Both the position numbers and the translations under genes were made by a program. From an uncultured Mailhella sp. (GTDB taxonomy: Bacteria > Desulfobacterota > Desulfovibrionia > Desulfovibrionales > Desulfovibrionaceae): 13,454 bases of DNA. Each line of letters starts with the position of its first letter. Position 1 is the first letter of the stretch. This document shows positions 1 through 5,675 of this stretch, one piece after another. Below the pieces are notes generated by a model. It saw only the letters and a program-made list of their open reading frames with translations. It did not search any database and was not told where the DNA came from. Location: assembly GCA_910579055.1 (NCBI GenBank), contig CAJTSU010000097.1, forward strand, positions 1-13,454. The letters are read 5' to 3'.

Positions 1-18
1 GATAAGGAGAGCAGAGAT

Positions 19-69
19 GAGCCTCGCTCCGCTCGACTCCGAGAGCATTTCAATAGCAATATGCTCTAA
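19..69. repeat. 51-bp dispersed repeat, copy 1
   Basis: This stretch matches 10151-10201 in direct orientation at about 48 of 51 positions by hand alignment; the first 36 bases are identical. It ends in a small inverted repeat (AGAGCAT at 42-48 and ATGCTCT at 61-67). It supplies the stop codon and last few codons of the small minus-strand reading frame at 50-211. It lies in non-coding, GC-rich DNA in both places and looks like an intergenic repeat of this genome; no function is known to me. Confidence 0.75.
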
Positions 70-211
70 GGGCACGACTTTCGACGTCTTGCGGGTTTAC
101 TTTGTAAACTGACGAAACAGGGTCTATATTCGCTTGAAGAAGCGTTATACACTCCTCCGCGTTTAATCCGAATGCTTGGGCCAAGAGACTTATAGAAATC
201 CTTCCATTCAT
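50..211 (-). CDS. Small unrecognised protein (53 aa), possibly the end of a broken gene
   Basis: A 53-residue minus-strand frame begins at ATG 211 behind a purine-rich GAAGGGTGAG stretch and ends at TGA 52-50. I do not recognise the protein. Residues 5-30 (LLAQAFGLNAEECITLLQ in the middle) resemble the short helical IF2_N-type domain (pattern: LA-x-x-hGL-x-x-EEhhxLL), which is a weak fold-level similarity only. The last residues lie inside the dispersed repeat at 19-69, so the original C-terminus may have been replaced. A second minus-strand frame (317-66, in frame with mazF after its stop) is also coding-like in its first half (AEKADTLAALPEEIKGTLG). Joining the two by one missing base near 195-210 would give one longer protein, so this may be the 3' part of a frameshifted gene. 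It lies about 106 bp downstream of mazF on the same strand. Confidence 0.4.
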   Translation of the reverse strand: MNGRISISLLAQAFGLNAEECITLLQANIDPVSSVYKVNPQDVESRALRAYCY

Positions 212-317
212 GCACACTCACCCTTCCAAGCGTCCCTTTGATTTCCTCCGGCAGGGCGGCAAGGGTATCCGCCTTTTCGGCATGGGTAGCGAGTCCATGC
301 CTAGCCGGGGAAATAGC

Positions 318-656
318 TTAGACCCCCAACAACGGGCGTATCTTGTCCAGCACACTTTGCAATGTACTGTCAGGCACTCTTGCAATGGGCATGGTTTTTC
401 GTTCCTTCCAGTCAAGGCTTCGAAGCTGGTCGGATTGAATCACCCCATAGACAGGCAGCCCGCCCGGGAGATGAACGTCAAAGGGGTATCCCTTGCTTTT
501 GGTGGTAACAGGACAAACGAGCGCAAGGCCGCTTCTGCTGTTGTAGAGAGCGGGGGAAATCACCAGTGCCGGACGCCTCCCCGCCTGCTCATGTCCCGCT
601 TGCGGGCTGAACTCCAACCAGACAAGATCGCCCCTGTCAGGTGCGGCAGTTACCAT
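318..656 (-). CDS. mazF: MazF/PemK-family toxin, mRNA endoribonuclease
   Basis: MazF toxins cut single-stranded mRNA in the cytoplasm and stop growth unless held by MazE. The 112-residue product follows E. coli MazF (111 aa) closely from GDLVWLEFSP through HEQAGRRPALVISP and VTTKSKGYPF. Residues matching the known active site are present: E23, R28 and T51. I chose ATG 656 rather than an in-frame start nine codons upstream, because ATG 656 overlaps the antitoxin stop (ATGGTAA, bases 656-650), the usual translational coupling of this family. The gene is second in the mazE-mazF operon. No frameshift or missing key residue is visible, so the toxin should be active. Type II toxin-antitoxin pairs often sit on mobile DNA, and a recombinase remnant lies just upstream. 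Confidence 0.94.
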   Translation of the reverse strand: MVTAAPDRGDLVWLEFSPQAGHEQAGRRPALVISPALYNSRSGLALVCPVTTKSKGYPFDVHLPGGLPVYGVIQSDQLRSLDWKERKTMPIARVPDSTLQSVLDKIRPLLGV

Positions 657-898
657 GCTTCTTTCCCCCTTGTCGCTCCCCAATCCGTTTCAGAGGGGCA
701 GTTCTCCGGAGTAATCCCCCTCACCAGCTCTTCAAGAGAGCATGGACGGCATACAGGCCGCAAGACAAGCCCCCCGTCTTCCGATACATCAAGCTCCAGG
801 CGATCCCCCTCTCTGACGCGGGAGCGTTCCAGAATCCCCTTTGGAATGCGGACGGCCAGGCTGTTGCCCCATCGTGAAATGGTCGCGGTCGTATTCAT
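650..898 (-). CDS. mazE: MazE-family antitoxin with AbrB-like DNA-binding fold
   Basis: This 82-residue protein neutralises MazF and normally represses its own operon. Residues 5-45 (ISRWGNSLAVRIPKGIL, then GDRLEL) form the swapped-hairpin AbrB/MazE DNA-binding domain. The acidic tail (EELVRGITPENCPSETDWG, ending GKEAW) is the toxin-binding segment of this family. The start at 898 has a strong Shine-Dalgarno sequence (AGGAGG) about seven bases upstream. The stop overlaps the mazF start by seven bases. A perfect 8+8 inverted repeat lies 13 bp upstream of the start and is the likely site of autoregulation. Confidence 0.94.
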   Translation of the reverse strand: MNTTATISRWGNSLAVRIPKGILERSRVREGDRLELDVSEDGGLVLRPVCRPCSLEELVRGITPENCPSETDWGATRGKEAW

Positions 899-910
899 GT
901 TTCAACCTCC

Positions 911-931
911 TGTATATCCCGATGATATACA
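911..931. promoter_or_regulatory. Palindromic operator candidate for mazEF
   Basis: TGTATATC (911-918) and GATATACA (924-931) form a perfect inverted repeat with a 5-bp spacer. It sits 13-33 bp upstream of the mazE start, next to its Shine-Dalgarno sequence. MazE-type antitoxins bind AT-rich palindromes at their own promoters, so this is the natural operator candidate. No clear -35/-10 pair was assigned. Confidence 0.5.
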
Positions 932-947
932 GCAATAGGTCTCCTGT

Positions 948-1320
948 CTATCCATCCGCCGATTGAATCCCGGAGGCTTCCGAGAATGGGAGTACCTTTG
1001 CTGGTTTCCTTTCCAGAGCGCCGGAGAGGGAAAAGGCGGCTGCTCGCATGGTGTCCGGCACAAGATGGGCATAGCGTTGCGTCATGGACAAGTCCTTGTG
1101 CCCCATGAGTTGGGCAATCGTGTAAATCGGCGTCCCGTTCTGTGCCAGCCATGACCCGAACGTATGCCGCGGAGTATGGAAATATACCTTGTCCAGCGGG
1201 TGGGTTATGCCCTCATTCAAGCCAAGCTCTTCAACCACGCGGGCAAATGTGCAGGATACCCAGTTTCTTTTGCGCCCGTCCTTCCTTGCCTTGGGCGAAG
1301 CGATCTTAATATTTACGCAT
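948..1320 (-). pseudogene. Tyrosine recombinase (phage-type integrase), C-terminal remnant
   Basis: The minus-strand frame carries the C-terminal catalytic half of a phage-type integrase: HTPRHTFGSWL holds the box II H-x-x-R (H74, R77 when counted from 1397), MGHKDLSMTQRYAHL holds the second histidine (H100) and the nucleophile Tyr (Y109). The box I arginine, the core-binding domain and the arm-binding domain are missing; full-length relatives run to roughly 350-400 residues. The frame stays open to 1397, but its first 25-30 residues are only translation of the inverted-repeat element at 1321-1413, so the gene is cut at about 1320. It cannot be an active recombinase. It lies about 50 bp upstream of mazE on the same strand, which suggests both came in on one integrative element. 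Confidence 0.85.
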
Positions 1321-1413
1321 GCTCTATTATAGAACCATGTTGATAACATTGTACGTGCCGCAGCAAAACCATACGCTCCGCGCAACGCTATCAACACGGT
1401 TCCATGACAGAGC
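1321..1413. mobile_element. Miniature inverted-repeat element (93 bp), truncating the integrase gene
   Basis: Left arm 1321-1345 and right arm 1389-1413 are inverted copies of each other at about 21 of 25 positions; the right arm contains TATCAACACGGTTCCATG and ends CAGAGC. The right 42 bp (1373-1414) also match 3598-3639, the right end of the longer element, at about 35 of 42 positions. No transposase is encoded. It looks like a MITE or internally deleted insertion sequence of the same family as the copies at 3205-3638 and 13216 onward. I could not identify a target duplication. Confidence 0.6.
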
Positions 1414-1502
1414 GTTTTTAAACAATTTCGAATACACTGTCTGCGACGCGGCAGAGCCGCGACCTGATCGCGTTATCGGCTTGCCGACACTGATCGACAA
1501 GC

Positions 1503-1536
1503 AAGAGGGGGAAAGGCCAAAGCCTTTCCCCCTCTT
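1503..1536. terminator. Intrinsic terminator downstream of the porin gene
   Basis: A perfect 15-bp stem (1503-1517 with 1522-1536, containing AGAGGGGGAAAGGC) closes a 4-base loop. It lies 53 bp beyond the porin stop codon. On the porin (minus) strand the stem is followed by a modest T-rich run (CTTGCTTGTC); on the plus strand by TTTATC. It is the obvious end of the porin transcript. Confidence 0.7.
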
Positions 1537-1588
1537 TATCATCCGTGGTTCACGGACGCGTCGTCGAGTACCCCGTGCGGGGCATCAA

Positions 1589-2956
1589 TTAGAACGCGTA
1601 GGTGAAGTTCAGGGTGCCGCGGAAAGCGTTGTCGAAATCAGCTTGGTCGCCAAGCCACAGCTTCTCGTCGAAGTCCGTAATCATATAGGACAGCAACAGG
1701 TTGGCGGTCAGGTTCTGATACAGCTTGTAGCTGCTCAGGAAGTCGATGGACCACGCGGAATCGCTGGTGGTCATGTAGCTGGCAGGACCAAATTCAAAGG
1801 CAGGGGCATACCCATCGACTACGCGCTGGGTATTGTTGGTGCCCTGGAAGTAGGTCACGGACAGGGCATGGGTGAGATCTTCCACGAAGGAAACCTGTTT
1901 CACGCCGAGCTGCACGCCCCAGGTGCCTGCGGGATTGCAGTTATCAATGGTGGCACCCAGCAGGCCGTTGCCGTCAAAGTAGATGGAGGAAGCGTCAAAC
2001 GAGCCGCCGCCATTGATCGACATAAAGCGGTTGCTGTCCTTGCTGTCGGCGTCGTCGCCGGAAGCATACCAGCCGCGCAGGAAGGGAGTGGCGAAGCTGG
2101 TCTTCATTTCCGCGCCAAGGGCGGCATACCAGCCCTGACGTTCAGCAGCACCGTCGGCGTCATTGCCGCTGTACATGAAATCAGCGGTAAACTTGAAGGG
2201 ATCGAACATGGTCAGTTCGCCGCCGATGCCAACCCAGTACACCGTGGTACGGGAATCCGCATCCGCGCCAACGCCCATCATGTCGCTACCGGCAGAGGCG
2301 TTGCCCTTCAGGCCCGCGATAACCCAAGGGCTGACCTTGAAGCCGTCCGCGGCCACGTCAAGGCCCAAGTAGCCGAGGTCAACGCTGGTGTGCGCCTTAT
2401 GCGGTTCACTCCATTTGTTCACGGTAGCATCGGGGCGCAACCAGGCCACGGTCAGACCGACCATGTCGTTGATCGGAGCGTTGATCGCCACACCGTCAAT
2501 GACGCTGTCAAACACGGGGGAAAGGAAGGTGTAGGACGGCACGGTAAAAGACTGACGGCCCATACGTACCAGGACATCGGTGGTGGGAATCATCCAGTCC
2601 AAATAGGCCAGACGCGCGGTCACAGCCTTGCCGGTGCCGCCCGTGCTGCTGGTACCCCAAGTGTGATACTGACCGGGGTACTTCACTTTATCTCCGCCAT
2701 TGGCGGCTTCAAGCTGCACACGGCCGGACAGGGATTCGCTGGCCACCATGTCGAAGTTGATACGGATACGCTGAGCGGCGTTGAAGCTACCGTCACTGCC
2801 TGCATCTTCAATAAGATAGTTGTCATTGAACAGATTGTCGGCAAAGGTGAACGAAGTCAGCCAGGAGCCGGACACTTTCATTTCCACGGCGGAAGCGCCG
2901 TTGGCCGCGGAGAAGACCATACCGGCGGCCAGAAGAAGCGTAACAAGCTTTTTCAT
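1589..2956 (-). CDS. Outer-membrane trimeric porin of the Desulfovibrio type
   Basis: The 455-residue product is an outer-membrane beta-barrel for passive uptake of small solutes. It begins with a classical signal peptide (MKKLVTLLLAAGMVFSA, cleavage likely after GASA near residue 23), continues as alternating polar and aromatic beta strands with many Gly/Asn/Asp turns, and ends in FTYAF, the terminal phenylalanine read by the BAM complex. The composition and the opening VEMKVSGSWLTSF fit the Desulfovibrio homotrimeric porin family. The start at 2956 has an AAGGATG Shine-Dalgarno. Upstream lie a good sigma70-type promoter and a long AT-rich tract, and downstream a strong terminator, so it is a monocistronic, probably highly expressed gene. 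The substrate preference cannot be read from the sequence. Confidence 0.9.
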   Translation of the reverse strand: MKKLVTLLLAAGMVFSAANGASAVEMKVSGSWLTSFTFADNLFNDNYLIEDAGSDGSFNAAQRIRINFDMVASESLSGRVQLEAANGGDKVKYPGQYHTWGTSSTGGTGKAVTARLAYLDWMIPTTDVLVRMGRQSFTVPSYTFLSPVFDSVIDGVAINAPINDMVGLTVAWLRPDATVNKWSEPHKAHTSVDLGYLGLDVAADGFKVSPWVIAGLKGNASAGSDMMGVGADADSRTTVYWVGIGGELTMFDPFKFTADFMYSGNDADGAAERQGWYAALGAEMKTSFATPFLRGWYASGDDADSKDSNRFMSINGGGSFDASSIYFDGNGLLGATIDNCNPAGTWGVQLGVKQVSFVEDLTHALSVTYFQGTNNTQRVVDGYAPAFEFGPASYMTTSDSAWSIDFLSSYKLYQNLTANLLLSYMITDFDEKLWLGDQADFDNAFRGTLNFTYAF

Positions 2957-3007
2957 GATACCACATCCTTAGATAAGAAAAGAGTTGTTGAACCGCAGTA
3001 ACGCGGA

Positions 3008-3037
3008 CGCCTGAACGAACCCCTATTCGTTCAAGCG
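3008..3037 (-). promoter_or_regulatory. 5'-end hairpin of the porin mRNA leader
   Basis: On the minus strand, CGCTTGAACGAA pairs with TTCGTTCAGGCG (12 bp with one U-G pair, loop UAGGGG). The inner 8 bp (3012-3019 and 3026-3033) are a perfect inverted repeat. With the promoter predicted at 3045-3074 the transcript would start near 3038, so the hairpin would be the first thing in the RNA. Hairpins at the extreme 5' end stabilise E. coli ompA mRNA; a DNA operator is the alternative reading. Confidence 0.5.
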
Positions 3038-3044
3038 CAGGCCG

Positions 3045-3074
3045 ACTATAATCGCGCTCTCATGCTCTTGACAA
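3045..3074 (-). promoter_or_regulatory. Sigma70-type promoter of the porin gene
   Basis: On the minus strand, TTGTCA (3074-3069) and TATAGT (3050-3045) are separated by 18 bp; each matches five of six consensus bases. Upstream, 3085-3190 is very AT-rich with A and T runs, as expected of an UP element. The predicted leader is about 82 nt. Confidence 0.6.
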
Positions 3075-3204
3075 GAGGTTTGAGGCATTTTTTGTAAAAT
3101 TTTTTTGTTTACTGGTGATATTACCGTGTCTTTTTGTACACTATAACAAAAATAACTATTTGATATAAATGAATAAACAATTTATTTTACATCGTACTGC
3201 CGCA

Positions 3205-3638
3205 GCGTGGTGTTGAAAGTATCCTTCCCTGAGACGACTTCGAAGCAGGCAACTATGCAGATGTGATGCTCTCAATCTAAACCGGAGCCGGTCAGCCCCG
3301 GCTCAACAACTCTGGCAAGAATAGCGTGTGGAATGCGAGACGCTGGCAACGGGGGATATGTCTCCGGAATCACGCGGCATGGAGGGGGGACCGACCAAAC
3401 GGCAGCCCCGCAGGGGGCGTGCCCGTTGCCGAGCAGCGCGAGGCGTACGGGCATCGAGAGCGGAGATGAGGAACGGAAGAATGTCTCGCGGAGCGGAGCC
3501 TTTGGACGGCAAAGCCGCATGAAAGCGCAAGCAGGCCAGCCGTGGATACATGCCTTTGCGGCAACGGATGTTGCCGCTCGTGCCGTAGTAATAATACACG
3601 TCTCGCGCAACGCCATCAACACGGTTCTACAACAGAGC
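3205..3638. mobile_element. Non-autonomous repeat element, copy A (about 435 bp)
   Basis: The right end (3614-3638, CATCAACACGGTTCTACAAC then AGAGC) matches the arms of the element at 1321-1413 and, inverted, the left end at 13216. The left end is degenerate but keeps GTGTTGAA and TATCCTT (3209-3225) in the spacing seen at 13229-13249. The interior holds a GC-rich 96-bp core shared with 13304-13399 and the motif CCGTGGATACATG, also in copy B. The several short reading frames inside are arginine- and alanine-rich and match no family I know, so I regard them as spurious. It fills most of the gap between the porin promoter and rpoZ and ends 16 bp before the rpoZ -35 box. Confidence 0.55.
3370..3465. 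repeat. 96-bp GC-rich core repeat, copy A
   Basis: It aligns without gaps to 13304-13399 in direct orientation at about 89 of 96 positions by hand. It contains GGCATGGAGGGGG, CGACCAAACGGC and GCGTACGGGCATCGAGAGCG. It lies inside the long repeat element. Confidence 0.85.
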
Positions 3639-3654
3639 GTATAAAGATTAAAGC

Positions 3655-3683
3655 TTGACAGGCCTTTTTTCCGCGTCTAAAAA
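3655..3683 (+). promoter_or_regulatory. Promoter candidate for rpoZ-dnaJ
   Basis: A perfect TTGACA (3655-3660) is followed after 17 bp by TAAAAA (3678-3683, four of six consensus bases). It begins 16 bp beyond the end of repeat element copy A. The predicted leader to the rpoZ start is about 130 nt. Confidence 0.5.
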
Positions 3684-3724
3684 ATGTGGTTCGGCATTAT
3701 CCCGTAGTATGCCCAATCGCCTGT

Positions 3725-3806
3725 TTTCCCTCCTCAAGGGAAACCGAGACACAAAAATTCGGCGTCGTTCGACGCACGTTCATACTCATTTCGCGCTCCG
3801 GCGCGA
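3725..3806 (+). promoter_or_regulatory. Structured leader of rpoZ with three hairpins
   Basis: Three perfect short stems follow one another: TTTCCCT/AGGGAAA (3725-3731, 3737-3743), GCGTC/GACGC (3762-3766, 3771-3775) and TCGCGC/GCGCGA (3791-3796, 3801-3806, tetraloop TCCG). The last ends three bases before the AGGAGG Shine-Dalgarno at 3810-3815. No T-run follows, so these are not terminators. They may shape ribosome access; no ligand-binding class is recognised. Confidence 0.35.
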
Positions 3807-3819
3807 TGCAGGAGGCAAT

Positions 3820-4056
3820 ATGGCCCGCATTACCGTGGAAGATTGTCAGCAGCGCGTGGACAACCGCTTTTTGCTGGTGCAGATGGCCATCAAGCGCGTG
3901 CATCAGTACCGCGAAGGCTACGAGCCGCTGGTGGACTCCAAGAATAAAGAAGTCGTTACCGCCCTGCGCGAAATCGCCGCCGGCAAAATCCTGCCCGAAG
4001 ACCGCCGCTTCTATACTCCGCTTGAGGAAGGCGCCTCTCCCGTCCTGGACGACTAG
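3820..4056 (+). CDS. rpoZ: RNA polymerase omega subunit
   Basis: Omega is the small core subunit that helps fold and hold the beta-prime subunit of RNA polymerase. The 78-residue product starts MARITVEDCQQRVDNRFLLV and continues with AIKRVHQYREG and NKEVVTALREIAAGKI, the conserved omega helices; it is a little shorter than E. coli omega (91 aa). The start at 3820 is preceded by AGGAGG. The open frame extends upstream to 3655 but the extension is unrelated leader sequence, so the internal ATG is correct. It lies 21 bp ahead of dnaJ on the same strand and probably shares its transcript. In E. coli the omega contact also forms part of a ppGpp site; that role here is untested. Confidence 0.92.
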   Translation: MARITVEDCQQRVDNRFLLVQMAIKRVHQYREGYEPLVDSKNKEVVTALREIAAGKILPEDRRFYTPLEEGASPVLDD

Positions 4057-4077
4057 GCTCACAGGGACGACATTTCC

Positions 4078-5202
4078 ATGAGTCAGCGAGATTTTTATGA
4101 AGTGCTCGGTGTGGCGCGCAGCGCCAGCGCCGAGGAAATTAAGCACGCTTACCGCAAGCTTGCACTCCAGTTCCACCCCGACCGCAACCCGGACAACCCC
4201 GAGGCGGAACAGAAATTTAAAGAAGCCGCCGAGGCCTACGATACTTTGCGCGATCCGGAGCGGCGGGCCAATTACGACCGCTACGGCACGGCCGATCCCT
4301 TTGGTGCGGGACGCGGCGGGTTCTCCAGTGCGGAAGACATCTTCTCCCAGTTCGGCGATATCTTCGGCGACCTGTTCGGCTTCAGTTCGCGTACGCGCGG
4401 CGGAGGCCCCCGCCCCGAGGCCGGAGCGGATCTCCGCTACAATATGAAAATAAGCTTCCGCCAGGCCGCGAGCGGTACGGAAGTTCCCGTGACTATTCCT
4501 CGCCATGCGGAATGTGACGAATGCCGCGGCAAAGGCACGGCCCCCGGAACGAGCACCGAGCCATGCAGACAGTGCGGCGGCTCAGGCCAGGTACGGCATT
4601 CTCAGGGCTTTTTCCAGATCAGCGTGCCCTGCGGCGCATGTGGAGGCCAGGGTTATACCATTCCCCATCCCTGCCCCAAGTGCAAGGGTAAGGGCACCAT
4701 CCTCCAGAGCCGTGAACTCACCGTGCGCATTCCCGCCGGAGTCTATACCGGCGCGCGCCTGCGCCTGCGCGGCGAAGGGGAGGCAGGCGTGCATGGCGGC
4801 CCTCCGGGCGACCTCTATGTGGTGCTGACGGTAGAAGATGACAAAACCTTCGAACGCGATGGTCAGAACCTGATCTACGCCACGGAAATCAGTTTTCCCC
4901 AGGCTGCTCTCGGCGCGCGTATCGAAGTGCCCACCCTTGCTGAACCCATTGAGCTCGACATTCCCAAGGGTACGCAAAGCGGCGCGGTATTCCGGCTTCA
5001 AGGCAAAGGTCTGCCCTATCCCGGAGAAAAACGCATGGGCGATCTGCTTATTGAAGTACGCGTGATGACGCCCACCAAACTTTCCGATGAACAGATTCGT
5101 CTGCTGAAAGAATTCGAGGAAGTCACCAGGGCCAAGGACTCCGGCATCGCCGGCAAGGTCAAAAAAGCCATGGATAAAATCGGAAAGGCGGTCAAGGGCT
5201 AA
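4078..5202 (+). CDS. dnaJ: Chaperone DnaJ (type I Hsp40)
   Basis: DnaJ brings unfolded proteins to DnaK and stimulates its ATPase in the cytoplasm. All type I regions are present in the 374-residue product (E. coli DnaJ has 376). The J domain is residues 4-70 with HPD at 33-35. A Gly/Phe-rich linker (72-110) includes GDIFGDLFGF. Four CxxCxGxG zinc motifs start at C146, C163, C185 and C199. The C-terminal substrate-binding and dimer region contains RIPAGVYTGARLRLRGEGEA and GDLYVVLTV. The start follows the rpoZ stop by 21 bp with a weak AGGGA upstream, so translation may depend on coupling with rpoZ. No dnaK or grpE is nearby. A second DnaJ/CbpA-like paralogue could exist elsewhere, but the complete zinc region supports the name. 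Confidence 0.95.
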   Translation: MSQRDFYEVLGVARSASAEEIKHAYRKLALQFHPDRNPDNPEAEQKFKEAAEAYDTLRDPERRANYDRYGTADPFGAGRGGFSSAEDIFSQFGDIFGDLFGFSSRTRGGGPRPEAGADLRYNMKISFRQAASGTEVPVTIPRHAECDECRGKGTAPGTSTEPCRQCGGSGQVRHSQGFFQISVPCGACGGQGYTIPHPCPKCKGKGTILQSRELTVRIPAGVYTGARLRLRGEGEAGVHGGPPGDLYVVLTVEDDKTFERDGQNLIYATEISFPQAALGARIEVPTLAEPIELDIPKGTQSGAVFRLQGKGLPYPGEKRMGDLLIEVRVMTPTKLSDEQIRLLKEFEEVTRAKDSGIAGKVKKAMDKIGKAVKG

Positions 5203-5229
5203 TCCCCCGGCGGAGCATTTTCTTGGAGC

Positions 5230-5259
5230 TTGACACAGCGCCATTTTCCGGCATATACA
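5230..5259 (+). promoter_or_regulatory. Promoter of the tRNA-Thr gene
   Basis: A perfect TTGACA (5230-5235) and TATACA (5254-5259) are 18 bp apart. The tRNA begins ten bases after the -10 box. The tRNA therefore has its own promoter downstream of dnaJ. Confidence 0.6.
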
Positions 5260-5268
5260 CGAAAACAC

Positions 5269-5344
5269 GCCGCCTTGGCTCAGCTGGTAGAGCGACTGAT
5301 TCGTAATCAGTAGATCGTCAGTTCAAATCTGACAGGCGGCTCCA
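5269..5344 (+). tRNA. tRNA-Thr, anticodon CGT
   Basis: The 76-nt sequence folds into a complete cloverleaf: acceptor stem GCCGCCT/AGGCGGC, D stem GCTC/GAGC, anticodon stem ACTGA/TCAGT with loop TTCGTAA (anticodon CGT at 5302-5304, reading ACG), 5-base variable loop, T stem GTCAG/CTGAC with loop TTCAAAT, discriminator T and an encoded CCA at 5342-5344. All stems pair perfectly. Confidence 0.97.
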
Positions 5345-5352
5345 TAAAATTA

Positions 5353-5391
5353 AGGGTTTGCGTGAAAAATTTTCAGGCAAACCCTCTTTTT
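5353..5391 (+). terminator. Intrinsic terminator of the tRNA-Thr unit
   Basis: AGGGTTTGC (5353-5361) pairs with GCAAACCCT (5377-5385), with an inner TGAAAA/TTTTCA extension, and is followed by TTTTT at 5387-5391. It starts eight bases after the CCA end. Confidence 0.85.
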
Positions 5392-5425
5392 CGCTCTTTT
5401 TGCAGGATACAAACAGGGTAGAAAA

Positions 5426-5645
5426 ATGGACGTAACGACCGGAAACCGTTGCGGCCACAATACCGGAACGTTTTGAAAAACGGGTTAATATTGTCGCTGA
5501 AGCGGCTCAGTTGGAACGCCGTCGACTACTGTCATGGATAGCCGCATGGGCAGGGTTGTCCGCTGCGTGGCACCTGGAAGACGGCGAGAACGCGGATACG
5601 GCTCTGGCGCTTGCTGCCTTGGCGCTCAGTGCATTGCGACGCTGA
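5426..5645 (+). pseudogene. Decayed small gene, probably two hydrophobic helices
   Basis: ATG 5426 opens a frame that stops at 5474-5476 after 16 codons. A second frame, open from 5436 to the TGA at 5643-5645, has coding-like composition but no ATG. It encodes a charged stretch (IPERFEKRVNIVAEAAQLER), then a hydrophobic segment (LLSWIAAWAGLSAAW), an acidic turn (LEDGENAD) and an alanine/leucine segment (ALALAALALSALRR). One base change near 5440-5470 would join the two frames into a protein of about 73 residues with two possible membrane helices. I do not recognise the family. It lies between the tRNA terminator and tag and accounts for most of the gene-free 5345-5675 interval. Confidence 0.4.
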
Positions 5646-5675
5646 AAAGCACTATACCACAAATGGGGAAGTATC

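Noticed and set aside
1319..3001. 560-codon plus-strand frame antisense to the porin
   Set aside because: It runs through the terminator, the repeat element and the porin gene on the opposite strand. Its protein resembles no family, while the minus frame has a signal peptide and the porin ending.
3272..3644. Arginine-rich small proteins in repeat element copy A
   Set aside because: Several frames are open on both strands because of high GC. None has a ribosome-binding site or family similarity, and copy B gives different proteins.
3697..4506. 269-codon minus-strand frame over rpoZ and dnaJ
   Set aside because: It is a shadow frame of the GC-rich rpoZ and dnaJ genes, with no family similarity and no ribosome-binding site of note.
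5269..5344. tRNA-Thr as an attachment site for the integrase remnant
   Set aside because: No duplicate of the tRNA 3' end was found in the window, and the integrase remnant lies 4 kb away among unrelated genes.
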